Notes: generated from the sequence alone by a model not told the origin. Counted from the stretch's first letter, positions 47,490-58,984 are shown. The stretch is 64,000 nucleotides of DNA from Ascarosepion bandense (GCA_037127315.1 JBBBDQ010000401.1:526001-590000), one strand, 5' to 3'. Program-made: numbers and translations.

Positions 47490-48395
47490 ATATACCCACA
47501 TACATATTAAAACACACCCTAACTATTTTCTAACCAATAACAGACAATATTTCAAACATGTGAAAAAGTTTCCACAATACAACACACACTGTTTAAGCAT
47601 CTATTGGTTAGAAATTAACATGTAAAATATTTGATCAATCACAGAAAATTAAAACCCTTTTTTACTTAGAGTTACTTTCAGGAAAAATTTTTTATCCAAA
47701 CAACAGATTCCAACTTTCAAAAAAAAAAAAAAAAAAAAATCCTGTTTCCAAGCTGAAAAGATGTAGCTACATCACTTTCCATTCACAACACCCACTCACC
47801 CCAGCACATGCTGAAAGAAATGTGTCGGCAACTTCAGACAAATCTCCAACAACAGCACAGACAACCAGTTGGTGACTTCAAACAAACCATCTCCAACAAC
47901 AAAGACAGTCAGGGAATCTTCACTAATGGTAAAAGTCTTTTGCCAACTGCAGATTCTTTCTGTGTACTGATTACCTAAAGACTAAGTCAAGACTATTTTC
48001 ACTCCTTTTCAACTTTTTTGAATTCATGTCCATATAAATACAAATTTATCAAACAGGCATACCCAGATTTTCTTCTTTATTTTTATTTTATTATTGCTTG
48101 AAATTTGGATGTTTGGATTTTATAAACCTGGAAAACCAATTTTCCTATAAAACCTACATTAAATTTATCTGATTTTATAAACTAAGATTGTTTGTTTTAC
48201 AAATCAATTACATTGGGTGGAATAAGGCAGTCATTGTTCTTTTAAACAGGTTTCACAAAAAAACAAAAAAAAAAAAACAACAAAAGACATTCCAGGTTTA
48301 TTAAATTTCACCATCGTCTTTTCTAAACTGAATATTTCTCAAATCTGGCTGCTAGAGATGCAAAAAATATCCAAAATCAAGACTATTTTTCACTG
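47490..48395. other. no recognised feature
   Basis: About 0.9 kb of sequence without a recognised family. 'ccaactttc' followed by an A-run at 47719-47739, and a short direct repeat around 'ctccaacaacagcacagac', were noted. Confidence 0.4.
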
Positions 48396-48402
48396 ACTTA
48401 CG

Positions 48403-48707
48403 GATGTGCGTTGTGGCGCAGTGGATATCGGCTCGGAACGAGAAATCGGGGAACCGAGTTCGAATTCCAGTTGAATTCCTTGCATTCACTTACGCGCAAA
48501 TACCCTTGGGAAAGGTATTAATCCGTCTCTTCCTTCCAGTTATGGGTTAAATAACAGGACGGATTGGGTTCTATAGCCTTGGTCGGCAACCAGTCTACCG
48601 CAGAAAGCAATGGCAACCTACTGCGGGATAATCTTCTGCCCAGTCAGTCATGTCTCTTTCGAGACATGATCGCCCAAAGCGTGTATCGCGCATGGCACTT
48701 AACTGAT
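48403..48707 (+). repeat. tRNA-derived SINE, near-consensus copy
   Basis: Full copy with intact CpGs: head 'gtgcgttgtggcgcagtgg' (A box), 'aaccgagttcgaattcc' (B box), body 'gcgcaaatacccttgggaaa', and tail with the 'tctctttcgagacatgatcg' palindrome followed by 'ggcacttaactga'. The least mutated member in the window, so the best reference for its family. No clear target-site duplication by eye. Confidence 0.95.
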
Positions 48708-48949
48708 TTGTATCCACTCTTAAAGATGACTTATGGTAGTTGAAAGCTTAGACAGGACCAAGATTTTTTTTTTTTTTTACATCTGCAGCAGACAAGTTTG
48801 CATAAGATTATATGCAATTTAGAAAAGACGATTGTTAAATAGGCATGTCTATACTCTTTAATAAAATTCACTGAAGTGAACAAATTTAAAACCAAATTGA
48901 CAATGTAAAGGGAGACAACTCTTGTTTTTGTACAGCCAGTTTTTTGGAT

Positions 48950-49085
48950 TTTTCATTTCACCACAAGCAAGGTGATAATTCCACTAAGACATAAGTGGGG
49001 TTATCGAGAGTAAAAGAGAATGGAGAGATTTTAGAAGGAATCAAAAACAAGGGATAAACCTCTACTCCTGTTTAAAAGAGCATAA
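48950..49085 (-). repeat. LINE 3'-UTR fragment
   Basis: 'caccacaagcaaggtgataa', 'ggggttatcgagagtaaaag' and 'gggataaacctctactcctg' match the 30.54- and 50.81-kb fragments. Confidence 0.7.
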
Positions 49086-49114
49086 ACTTTATGTGAAATC
49101 TACTTTGAACAATA

Positions 49115-49550
49115 TCTATTGTAAACATGATTTACATTGTTTGTACTGTTGTCTTCATTTTTATTGCCATATTAACGACGTTTCGGCGGTTGTACGCTCC
49201 AGCCTTTTTCAGGTGATTGGGATTTTGAACCAAACCTTTTATGGCCCAATGGATAAAAGCGTTAGATCCAAAGTACTTGATCCAAAGAATTGTGAGCTAC
49301 AGTAGTGCTGAATAAATAACTTAGAGAGTCAAGTTAAATGGAGATAACTAAGACATCTGGAAGTGGCATTGCTCATGGAACTAGAACAATGTACCTCAGT
49401 GACTGAAATAAAGGGTTTGATTTGAAATTCTAATTACCTAAAGAAAGCCAGAGCATACAATGGCCGGAATGTCAAGAATATAGCAATAAAGATGAGGACA
49501 ACAGTCCAAATAATGTAAATACTACCTCATCTCAGAAGTATAAACGCTAA
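49115..49550. repeat. two SINE-2 copies head-to-head (foldback)
   Basis: 49120-49235 is the complement of the SINE-2 tail ('catttttattgccatat', 'gacgtttcggcggttgta', 'gggattttgaaccaaacc'). From 49240 a plus-oriented copy starts ('tggcccaatggataaa', B-box-like 'gatccaaagaattgtgagc') and runs to 'gatgaggacaacagtcca'. The tails can pair, making a hairpin of about 110-bp arms. Confidence 0.7.
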
Positions 49551-49559
49551 ATTGTAAAG

Positions 49560-50160
49560 CTTGAATAAAAAATAATGCTTAGGCAATAATGAAATCTTAA
49601 TTTTCATCTAACTCCTCACCACAAGTTGTATTGTATAAAAGCCAATTTCAATCCAGTAAAATCTTTTCTACACATTTTCCAAAAAGATTCTTTCTGTTCA
49701 ATAAATTTTGTTAAACAATCCTTTGTATGAAAGGTGGTATCATAAAAATAATGTGTGCCTCTTTGGTATAAAACGTTTCCAATTTACTGGTGTAATATAT
49801 TCTATTATCATAGGTACCTACTATTGTAACCTTGTGCCAGATATATTATAATTAAAGAAATTATGCAAATAACAACGTCTTTGAAAGAAAAGTAGACCCA
49901 CCCAAAAAGACAGGAAATAGAGCAGACATTAATATGTCACCTTTTAGAATTTATTTACACCAGCATCAATCAAGCCTCAAACATTTTAATTCTCCTGTCT
50001 AAAAAGGAATAAAATCCAAGTTTATCTACATTAATAAAACAATAGTATAACCAGATTTGTTTCATTTTAATTCAAAAAGATAATATTCAGAACTTACAAA
50101 AGAAAGAATATTAGATTGCATTCTAAGTCATCTTCATTTTGAAGAACTAATTATAATAGC
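49560..50160. other. no recognised feature
   Basis: About 0.6 kb of AT-rich sequence without a recognised family. Confidence 0.4.
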
Positions 50161-50164
50161 AAAT

Positions 50165-50705
50165 GTCTCATACTAACTAACCATTCCTTAAATATATCCT
50201 AACAGGTGATGAAAATTGGGTTGCATCGGACAATGTTCAATGCAAAAGGCAGTGCCCGAACTAGGATAAATTTCCATAACCTACCACAAAACCTGAGTAC
50301 CATCAAAAGGAAAGTAATGTTGTACATGTGATGGGAGCATCAGAATATTGATCATCTAGAATTCTAAAAATGCAATTTAACAATACACATGCATTCAGAT
50401 GCAGCAAGGTGTCCATGAAAATTTGGTCAAAATGCACTATGCACGGCTACATACAAGAAGGGCAAGGGAAAAACTTTAGAACTCAGTTTGTTCTACCCGA
50501 CCCGTCAGATTCATCTGACCTTACAGCAACAAATGCCTCTTTATCCAATTACTACAAAATGCTTTAATAAAACTTTTTCTAATGAAAACCAGATTCAAGA
50601 TACCATCAAAAACTGTTTCACGTCAAAATGTTTGGAATTTTACTCAAAAGGATTAAATCAATCTGATAAATGGCAACAAGTCATTGCAAACAATGAAGAA
50701 TAATG
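50165..50705 (+). pseudogene. mariner transposase fragment
   Basis: Starts near the first catalytic block ('aacaggtgatgaaaattggg', i.e. TGDEKxG). It continues through 'STIKRKVMLYM' to the C-terminal 'KTFSNENQIQDTIKNCFTSK' and 'CLEFYSKGLNQSDKWQQVIA', which is diagnostic of mariner. The region between is deleted and frameshifted, removing the second catalytic block. It is a different copy from the minus-strand fossil at 5.86 kb, but of a similar lineage. Confidence 0.88.
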
Positions 50706-50804
50706 TAATTGAATGAAATTTAATAGTACATTATGTTTTAAAAATAAAGTTGATAAACAAAGTATTTATGACAACCTTATAAAATAGAATTGACAAAACA
50801 GCTA

Positions 50805-50939
50805 TCAAATTAGAATGCAAAGTAATATTGCCACTAAGATGCTACCAGGAGTGAAAGAGAAGACTTTCAAAGGAACTGGAAACACAATCCTAAACAGAAA
50901 ACAATGGATAAACCTCTACTCCTGTTTAAAAGACCAGGG

Positions 50940-50940
<1 letters not shown>
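50805..50940 (-). repeat. LINE 3'-UTR fragment
   Basis: 'ggaactggaaacacaatcc', 'aaacagaaaacaatggataa' and 'cctctactcctgtttaaaag' match the other members of this 3'-UTR module. Confidence 0.65.
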
Positions 50941-50941
<1 letters not shown>

Positions 50942-50970
<29 letters not shown>

Positions 50971-51138
50971 CACACAAATGACAAACACAAATGTATCACA
51001 ATCTAAGAAAAATATTACCAAAGCAACACAATTGAAGGTACCAATTATTGTGTGTGTGTGTATACACACAAATGACAAACACAAATGTATCACAATCTAA
51101 GAAAAATATTACCAAAGCAACACAATTGAAGGTACCAA

Positions 51139-51203
<65 letters not shown>
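50942..51203. repeat. microsatellite-bounded 94-bp tandem duplication
   Basis: A 77-bp segment at 50971-51047 ('cacacaaatgacaaacac' .. 'ggtaccaatta') is repeated without visible change at 51065-51141. (GT)n precedes the first copy and separates it from the second; (AT)n then (GT)n at 51144-51203 follow. The identity implies a recent duplication, probably slippage or unequal exchange through the microsatellites. Confidence 0.92.
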
Positions 51204-51375
51204 ACATGTCCCAGGCTTTCTTTCCTCACTATGTACTCTAGAATTTCCTTAAAATTTTCTCATTGCTTATATGCTCCTTCCATGGTATTCTCAGCATTCT
51301 TCTGTAGAACCTCATCTCTGAAGAAATTGTCTAGCATTGACTGCCATACAAGATTACAGAGAATTAAAAACTGAA
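51204..51375 (-). pseudogene. RTE-type LINE terminal fragment
   Basis: The plus strand reads 'tttcctcactatgtactcta', 'ggtattctcagcattcttct', 'gtagaacctcatctctgaag' and 'attgactgccatacaa', the complement of the family's 'WTISSQMKxLEATEMWFYRR' to 'FLGH' blocks. Strongly decayed. Confidence 0.7.
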
Positions 51376-51624
51376 GTCATTGTAAGTCAAAAGATATTTG
51401 TTCTTAAAACTTCTTGCTTCAAAAATGGGACAGCAGGCTTGATTTAAAAACTGTCTCAAAGCTTGCTAGATTTATTGGCATCAATGAAAACGTTCGTATA
51501 TAATTATAGAACTGCCAAATTGATCTGAGATTCCATGTAACCAAATATCTTTTTTGCAGGTTCAATACTTGTCAGTTTTAAACAGCAAATCCAAAGCTAT
51601 TGCCATTTTGGGAAGAAAAAAAAT

Positions 51625-51713
51625 ATCACATTTTACTAACAATGATTTACAAAGTTTATATATATATATATATATATATAAAACTTTGTAAATCATTGTT
51701 AGTAAAATGTGAT
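51625..51713. repeat. 89-bp perfect palindrome
   Basis: A 33-nt arm (starting 'atcacattttactaacaatg') at 51625-51657 is perfectly complementary to 51681-51713, with a (TA)n centre that is itself self-complementary. No mismatch was seen. Confidence 0.95.
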
Positions 51714-51717
51714 TTTT

Positions 51718-51721
51718 AAGG

Positions 51722-51757
<36 letters not shown>

Positions 51758-51761
51758 CCTT
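51718..51761. repeat. 44-bp perfect palindrome
   Basis: 'aagggag' then (AT)n then 'ctccctt', perfectly symmetric and only 4 bp from the preceding palindrome. Confidence 0.95.
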
Positions 51762-51872
51762 GCTTCCTGTTAAGGAGTGGGTTTCCAGTTTCTTCAAAAG
51801 CCTTCTCTTCCACTCCTAGTAGCCTCTTGCATTTTAGTGGCATTACTGCCTTGTTTGGGGTGAATTGAGATA
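51755..51872 (+). repeat. LINE 3'-UTR fragment
   Basis: 'tctcccttgcttcctgttaa', 'agcctcttgcattttagtgg' and 'ccttgtttggggtgaatt' match the 16.93-kb module in the same orientation. Confidence 0.7.
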
Positions 51873-52082
51873 TATAAAATTTTGCTTTCCTGTTAGATTT
51901 TATCTAAATTCTATATTAAGCTTTCAAAGCTTAAATTCTTTGGAATGATAGTGCTAAACATCAAACTGGCCAATCCTAATTTGATAGCTGTTTTGTCAAT
52001 TCTGTTTTATTAGGTTGTCATAAATGCTTTATTTTTGTTTATCAACTTTATTCTTATTATATATAATTATTGATCATAATTA

Positions 52083-52490
52083 AATTAGACCAGTACACAG
52101 TTGTATTAAAAGTCTTTAATATTTTTCATTTATGAACAAGTTATTATGCAACCACAGTTTCTAACTTCTGGTGTCTTCAGGTGATTTACAATAACTGAAG
52201 TTAGCATTTTTTTTTTTTTTTTTTAAGAACGCTCACGTACCATGGATTTTTATGAATGCACAATTTTCAAAATTAAAAGATGTTAGAATGTTTTCATCCA
52301 TGATTGTGTGACCCTAATAGATATTTGTTGGTATGGTTACAATCATGGATGAAAATATTCTGACTTCTAATTTTGAAAATTGTGCATTCATAAAAATATC
52401 CCTGTTATGTGAGAGTTCTTAAAAACAAAAACAAAAAACGGTAAAACCAGTTATTGTAACCGTGGTTGCATAATAGCTCATTTAAAAATG

Positions 52491-52500
<10 letters not shown>
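52083..52500. mobile_element. foldback element family F1, copy B
   Basis: Same module order as copy A at 26.72 kb, inverted: 'aattagaccagtacacagtt', 'caagttattatgcaaccaca', 'ggtgtcttcaggtgatttac', 'aatgcacaattttcaaaatt'. The second half folds back ('aattttgaaaattgtgcatt', 'ccagttattgtaacc', 'ttgcataatagctcattt'). The centre carries 'tcatccatgattgt' and its complement. Non-coding. Confidence 0.8.
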
Positions 52501-52534
<34 letters not shown>

Positions 52535-52724
52535 AGGTAAATTACGATATTGGCCCATAAAAGAATAATTGCAATACAGTTCAATAAAATAACACCATTT
52601 GTTTGCTTCAATGTAAAACAGACTGACATGGGTACTTTCATGAACACTACAAATATCTTCAAGTCAATCATTAACTATCATCATAATCTTCACTTTTTAC
52701 TGCCTACTTTCATTCCTATCACAC

Positions 52725-52965
52725 ACTTCATTCATTCATCATTACCATCTTAATATGACCCCTCTACCTTGAGTAGCTTTCAAGCCTTGTATTAGGTGAA
52801 TTTTATATATTTTATAATCATTTCACTTTAAGCAAAGTGATAATGCCACTAAAATGCAAGAGGCTACTAGGAGTCAAGGAGAATGAAAAAACTTTAGAAT
52901 ATACTGGAAGCCCAGTCCTAAACTGGGAATAAAGGATAAACCTCTATTCCTGTTTAAAAAAGTGA
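52725..52965. repeat. abutting LINE tails in opposite orientations
   Basis: 52725-52790 (plus) has 'ccctctaccttgagtagct' and 'gccttgtattaggtg', the tail type of the second Jockey lineage (compare 60250). 52810-52965 (minus) has 'aagtgataatgccactaaaa' and 'ggataaacctctattcctg', the 3'-UTR module seen at 48.95 kb. A further piece of that module lies at 53095-53165. Confidence 0.6.
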
Positions 52966-53389
52966 AAGTGATTAAGAGTGTAAACCAGACAAAAGCAAAC
53001 CTATCTACTCTTACTGAAGAAAAAATAAATAAATAGTAAATAAATTTTCAGAGTTTAGGCAAAGATTTTAAAAGTAGAGTTTAAGTAGACTTCAGTAGGA
53101 AATGAAAACTCAATCCTAAACAGGAAATAAGGGATAAGCCTTTAATTTTGCTCAAAAGAACTGAAAAGGAATGTACTATAAATATATATTTCATTAAATA
53201 CAGCCAACAAGGAAAACTTAATTTTATATTAAATTCTTCCAGCTTCCTAATATTTTTCCATTTTGTTGGTGATATGAAATATAAAAACTGTCCATAATTT
53301 TTATTGTCCTTAAGTGCTTTCAGCTACTTCTATAGCCATTTTCATAGGTATTTATGTCTTTGGTGGTGTTATTTTTCCTCATGCTTTTG

Positions 53390-53750
53390 ACTTATATTTG
53401 AAATGGAGTATTGAAGGGGTTTTTTTTTTTAATAGAAAGATGCTCACGTGGCATGTTAGAGCTTGGAATGAACATTCCTTTTGCAAAGAGAAAAAATAAA
53501 TAATATAACAGTCACAACATAAAAATAATAAGAGCAGAGACATAAACACCCTTGAAAATGGCTCTAGAAGTGAGCAAAATCATTTGAAATGATAAAAATT
53601 ATGGATTATTTTTATATTCTTTATCGCCAACAAAACTGAAAACTGTTAGAATGCTGAAAAAACTTAATTAAATCTTCCTTGTTGGCCATATTCAGTGAAA
53701 GGTTTTTATTTATTTTTTTTGATGGGGCGGAGTTGCTGCCTAAGTGTGTG
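53390..53750 (+). repeat. unnamed dispersed repeat, copy B
   Basis: Partner of 15078-15460, same order and orientation: 'atggagtattgaagggg', 'aatagaaagatgctca', 'gcagagacataaacaccctt', 'catttgaaatgataaaaatt' and 'gttagaatgctgaaaaaact'. A GT/TA/CA microsatellite follows. Confidence 0.6.
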
Positions 53751-53784
53751 TGTGTGTATATATACACACACACACACGTAGATA

Positions 53785-56130
53785 TACCTCACCTTACATT
53801 GGTAATTTGTTCCAGGAGAGGCAACTTAAGTCGAATTTATTTGTCACTAGGCTAAACCACAAATAACCATTCTGTGTTCTGTATTTTATTTATAAATGCA
53901 TTTTTAATAATATATGGTCAATAAGAATGTATTTTAGACTTACAAGTTTTAGTTTTAAATATAGTACAGAAAAAAAGGAATCTAATTTTATGAATACATG
54001 CATGTATATACTTGTAAATATAGATGCTTACAATTTGGCGATCTTTACAGTACATCATGGACTATTTGTGAATATGGTTTGCTCTAAGATATAAAATGTT
54101 TTTGTAAGGTTAAATAAATACAGTTATTAAAATTATTTTTATAGAAAAACTAATTGATGTTAAATTTACCAATATTTATGTTCAATTCGTTTATTTACAT
54201 CATGGACGTAGATGGTTATGGATAGTCAGCAGCAACAACAGCTGATTTTGGCTCTTGTTTGATATGCTTTTTTAATAAGAAACCAGTAGAGTGTTCCTTG
54301 AACTGTGTTCTTTTCTTCAGGGATTACATGATATAATTTTTTTTTTTTTTTTTTTTTTGGCTGGTTGTTGAGCTCTGTCAAATTCTCCTTCATTAGGGGC
54401 TGCTTGTCTTTTTCAAACAAACCTATGAAATCCTCTTCCTCCAGATCCATTTCCAGCTTTTTGCTCATGGTCACCAATGTTTTCTTGATTTCAACCTTAT
54501 CAAACCCCTTGAAATCATTCACAAATTTCAGATAGTTTTTTTTTTTTTTTCTTTTTCCACACACCATTCATAGCCATGTTCTGAACATCACTCCATGCTG
54601 CTGCCACGTTCTGTACAGCCTTATATATGTCATACTTCTTCCAAAAGTCACGAAGTGTATGACTCATCAAGATCAATTGCATCTACTGCTTGCCACAACC
54701 TACACTTCATATAGTAATGCTTGAAGATTGCAATGACTTCCCAATCCGTATGAGACATGGTGTTCAGAGAGAGAGAGAAGTGCAGGATAGTAATGTAATA
54801 TAACAATCTGGCCCCACCCGAGGAAGGCTGATGCAAGCGGGGGCGTTTCCGGTCGTTGAAAGGAACGGATGTTTGTTTGACCTTATTTCCGGCAGTAGCG
54901 GAAATGGCTACAGAGGCAAACAGAACAGGTGTCTCTGAGAATTACGTGGGCGTGGCAAAACCGGAAGAAAAAGTCCCGGTTCTGGAGATTATAAAAAGAC
55001 CTCGGCACACGGATTCGCCAGACCAGAGTAGCAGTAGAGAGAGAGAGACACAACAGATACGACGACACTCCCGTCAACCCATTAGAGGCACGCTCTCTCA
55101 ATTCTCTGTCCCCTATGCTACACGGTTCATCGTCATTAATAAAAATATAACTTATATTTTTATATATACGCGTGTTTGTTGTTTATTGATATACAACAGT
55201 AACATTGAGGTGAAAATCTATGTTTTGCAGGTGGCCAGGAGCATTATCAATTAATAATATCTTAAAAGGAATCCCCTCCTTGCAATAGTTTTCTGCTGCC
55301 AGGATAAAACGTTTAAAAGAACCGATCTTCAAAAAATAACAAGTCACCTATGCTTTTGGATTAGCCATCCATATAACAGGAAGAGATGCCTTTATGTTCT
55401 TCAGGACAATTTTTGTGTGAATGATTCACCAGCAATGGTTTTAATTTAAAATCTCCAGCACAATTAGCTCTTAACATAATGGTCACATGATCTTTTTAGA
55501 CTTATAGCCTGGAATTGTTTTTTTTTTTCTTTTGGAAATGAAACAGTCTGGCAAATTTTTTAAATATAATCTCGTTTCATCAATGTTAAAAATCTGTTCA
55601 GGAAAAAACCAGTTTTCTTCAATGATCTTAGCAATGCTTTAGGAAAAACAGCCACTGTTTATTAATCAGCTGACACTTTTACTTTGCTTCTCAATAGAGT
55701 AATAACTTCATTCTTTAAATCTCATAAACCAGCTTTGACTCTACATCTTTCTCACCTGAGTATTTTTTGTTCACATCCTCAAACAAAGACAATGATTTCA
55801 CTTGTATGATTTCTTGATTAATAGCAGCTGGCTGATGATTCAACCTATCAATCCAAAGAGAAAGAATTTGTTCCATCTCTTCAAAGATTTTTCCTCTTTT
55901 CTTATTGATGACAGTATTCTTCATCCCTGAGGCATCAGGTTTGATATGTGCTAAAATCTTATCCTTATTGTGAACAATCATCTTTACTGTTGTCCAACTG
56001 ATTCCAAAACATCAAGCAATCAATAAAAGCTTTTCATTTTTTTCATGGCATTTTCTCATTGTAAGTTTATCATCCAACATTAAATCATAACACTTAGCAT
56101 ATGCACTAGGAATTTTCTTAGAAGCCATTG
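53785..56130 (-). pseudogene. Tigger/pogo-type transposon with decayed DDE transposase
   Basis: On the minus strand the frame starts at ATG 56130 (MASKKIPSAY..) with the CENP-B-like HTH region. An in-frame TGA follows, then 'KKRGKIFEEMEQILSLWIDR' and 'SLFEDVNKKYSG' (second HTH, to 55715). Next are 'VTIMLRANCAGDFKLKPLLV', 'FKILLIDNAPGHLQNIDF' (catalytic DNAPGH), 'VIAIFKHYYMKCRLWQAVDA', 'AAAWSDVQNMAMNGVW' and the C-terminal 'FKGFDKVEIKK' acidic part to 54226. The element is about full length for Tigger (about 600 codons). The first catalytic block is blurred by frameshifts. The 3' end toward 53785 ('gatatacctcaccttac') has Tigger-like terminal character. It is interrupted by a solo LTR after 'FHLNV'. 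Confidence 0.88.
54794..55198 (+). mobile_element. solo LTR (4-bp TSD GTAA) nested in the Tigger element
   Basis: 405 bp, begins 'tgtaatataaca' and ends 'gatatacaaca' (TG..CA), flanked by GTAA at 54790-54793 and 55199-55202. Excising it rejoins the Tigger frame across 'FHLNV|T'. It has much higher GC than the surroundings, TATAAAAAG at 54990-54998 and AATAAA at 55138-55143, the U3-R-U5 order of an LTR. The 132-codon frame across it is a chance product of the GC-rich composition. It has no sequence similarity by eye to the LTR at 31.8 kb. Confidence 0.88.
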
Positions 56131-56610
56131 GGGTAAAATATAAAATCACAAATGGATGAGAATGAGAGAATTGATGTTAAGTAGACATATACCATATGGT
56201 TTAGGTGTATGCCTAAACTAAATTTCCATTTTCCAGGAATCATAAATGGCGCTGACAATGTTGGTATAACTGTTGAAAACATCAATATTGAGCTCTTAAA
56301 GACCACTAAATAAGACAAGTCACAGATGTTTTCATATTTCATTCTATAAGATTTATGATGATTATATTAATATTTACTGTAAATGTATTTTGATGATTTT
56401 ATATATTTTTATTCTTATTTATTGTACAGTAACATGATTTTATGTGCTTTTAATGATTTTCTAGTGATATTACAACTTCAATATTTGTGGTGGACAGACG
56501 CAAAGTATGACTTGATTTTTATTTTTCCATATATATTTTTTGACAGATGACATAATCAAGAATGACTCAAAATGACATAACCCAATATGCCTATATTATA
56601 TATTTTCTCA

Positions 56611-56886
56611 ACATATCATGTTAAATATAACAGACAATGTCTTATGTTTAATCATGAGCCGTTCTAAAAAATTGTCCAACATTTGGATATTTTATTATGC
56701 TGGTTCTAAACTTTTGGCTCACATGAGCAAACTTCAGAAAGGTTACAGCATTAAAAAATATCCAAATGTTGGACAATTTGTGTTTTTATTTTTACCTGAA
56801 ATTAAAGCCAAAATATGATGTTTACAACGGTTCATGATTAAAACATTAGACATTCATTGTCTGTTATAGTTAACAACATATGTTTA
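56611..56886. mobile_element. foldback made of two inverted Penelope-like 3' ends
   Basis: The left arm 'acatatcatgttaaatataa', 'cagacaatgtctta', 'tccaacatttggatatttt' pairs with the right arm 'aaatatccaaatgttgg', 'gacattcattgtctgttata', 'taacaacatatgttta'. The right arm matches the sequence downstream of the GIY-YIG remnant at 27.89-28.04 kb. Confidence 0.75.
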
Positions 56887-57231
56887 GAAAAATCTGCTGC
56901 CTCGATACACTAAATATATATGAAAGAGAGAATGGCAGACCCATAAAGACAGAGAGGATAAATTTTATCCTATTATTATAAATTATTAATAAGATAAAAA
57001 TAGAGAGCTCAATGAATATTATTAAGAGCATTATAATTTGTATAATAATATTTGTGTGATCTGATGTATCTATTCTCACTTTATTTCTGGTTTAAATAAT
57101 ACAAGCTTCACTTCCTCTGTTAAAATGTTTTTTGTAAAGTATTCTGAGTGAATTTATTTTTCAATGGTCTGAATGAGACAATGTAAAATTATATTGTCAA
57201 AATAAATCTTGATTTTCCTCTCAATGTGTGC

Positions 57232-57232
<1 letters not shown>

Positions 57233-57280
<48 letters not shown>
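57233..57280. repeat. (TA)n(CA)n microsatellite
   Basis: About 39 bp of TA followed by a short CA run. Confidence 0.95.
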
Positions 57281-57757
57281 GTAACTTTTATTAACAAAGC
57301 TATCAACTCCTATTATATTAAAATAAGAATTCTAGGCTTTATCATTTCAAATATTACTTGCACCAATTCAAATCTTGGTCAGGGTAAAAATATTTGCATC
57401 ATTATTGTTATTAACTAACAGATTCTTTCAAAACTTCAAACAATTAGCCAGACCTAAAAAAAATGGTCAGAAATATTTAGGATAGTTTCCAAATAGAACG
57501 TATAATTTACTAAATGCCAATTAAGTTCTTTGGAGTTAGGAATTATCTCAGGTCACTCTACATGTTCTACTGGTGCTATGTAGCACAATAATATCTGCCA
57601 TACTGTCAGGTCACCAGTCATCAAGCACAATGCAGTAAAGTGGGTTCCAGTAAGCAAATATACAATCAGTGCTGTGGTGACAATTGTTGGGCATAGGGCT
57701 TCCTAAATTGAAGTCAATGGAGAGAGCAGAGTATTCTCCAAATTAAATCAACTATTA

Positions 57758-58622
57758 TACAAGGTGCGAGGGGTAAATTGTCGCCATTTTATATTTTAAA
57801 TTTCATGCGTGCATTTTTTTTTTTTTTTTAATATTTTGTCAACTGCACAGTATAGTATGGTAGGTTGGGCAGAGTCTGTAAGAAAAAGAGCACCATGATG
57901 CATTTCACTCTGCCAGAAATTTGAAAACGGCATGTTCTACTGCATGGCGTTCACATTGGAAGCTCCAAGATGAACATTCTATAGTGTTTGGGTGTCAATC
58001 TGAGGACGGTGCAGAGAATTCACAAAGAGTTGGAGGAGTCTAATGGTGATTACAAAGGTCTTTGGAGTGATCACTATGCTTCCATTCATTTTCTCGCAAG
58101 GCCTTAGACTCAACATGGGAGTCGATACCAAGTGTATTGAGGAGGTAATGCTGGCCTGAGTCAAGAGGGTAGCTTCTGGAAAACTAAATTCTGGCAAAAG
58201 GATTGCACCATCTCACACAAGCAGAAGAACCCAGTCATGCCTGTCAGACAATTTCTGCAACCACATTCATATTTGAATCTGCCCCCCTAACTCCCCGGAC
58301 TGCAACTCCCTTGAATATTATGAGTGGGGCACAGTTGAGCAATAGACCAACAAAACTCCTTATAACACCAAAGATGAACTGAAGACAAGGATTATGGCAG
58401 CATTCACCAATATAAACAAGGAGACCATCCAGAAGAGTTGCAAAAGATTCTGAAATTGTCAGGAAGACATGTTTGAAGCCAATGGCAATTTTATTGAATA
58501 AATTTATTCTTTAGTATTTCAACATATTTATGTAATTTTCGTAAATATATCTGGTAAAAGATAAAATGTGTTATCTTCATTTTTGCCTAATTTAGATGAC
58601 AATTTATTCATCGCACCCTGTA
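57758..58622 (+). mobile_element. internally deleted mariner-type element, copy 3, both TIRs present
   Basis: The 25-bp ends are inverted repeats: 'tacaaggtgcgaggggtaaa..' at 57758-57782 and '..ttattcatcgcaccctgta' ending 58622, with about 4 mismatches. The interior keeps 'NGDYKG' joined to 'VFGVIT' (the same junction as copy 1), 'FSQGLRLNMGVDTKCIEEV', 'SHTSRRTQS', 'CPPNSPDCNSLEYY' and 'KDELKTRIMAAFTNINKE'. The second catalytic block is damaged (Q-D replaced) and the first is deleted. About 865 bp; needs a transposase in trans. Confidence 0.9.
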
Positions 58623-58984
58623 TCCAGGTGAAACTTCCAGTTGGGGGACATCAGCTGTGGTTTAACCTAGAGTGGGATGGATGAATACTTCTTTGTATGT
58701 AGAGAGAGCTGCTCGGGTGCTCAGTAACCCTATGATCACAACCAGTCAAGGAACTGATGAGGATGTTAAAAACAATTACAGTCACCTTATTTTCTAATGA
58801 ATTTTTGGGTCATTACAGATCAGGGCAGATTGTTTTAAACTATTTATAAAAAATTTCAACAAAGCAAAAAAAATTCAGATTTAACAATTTCTCTTTCAAC
58901 AATAACTTCACAAGTCAGATATGCTTAATAATAAAATTATAATTTTCTTCTTTGTCTAAAATGTAACACTGAAATGTGAACACA

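Noticed and set aside
54856..55254. 132-codon plus-strand frame as a host gene exon
   Set aside because: It lies inside the solo LTR (54794-55198), spans its TATA box and polyadenylation signal, and has no recognisable motif.
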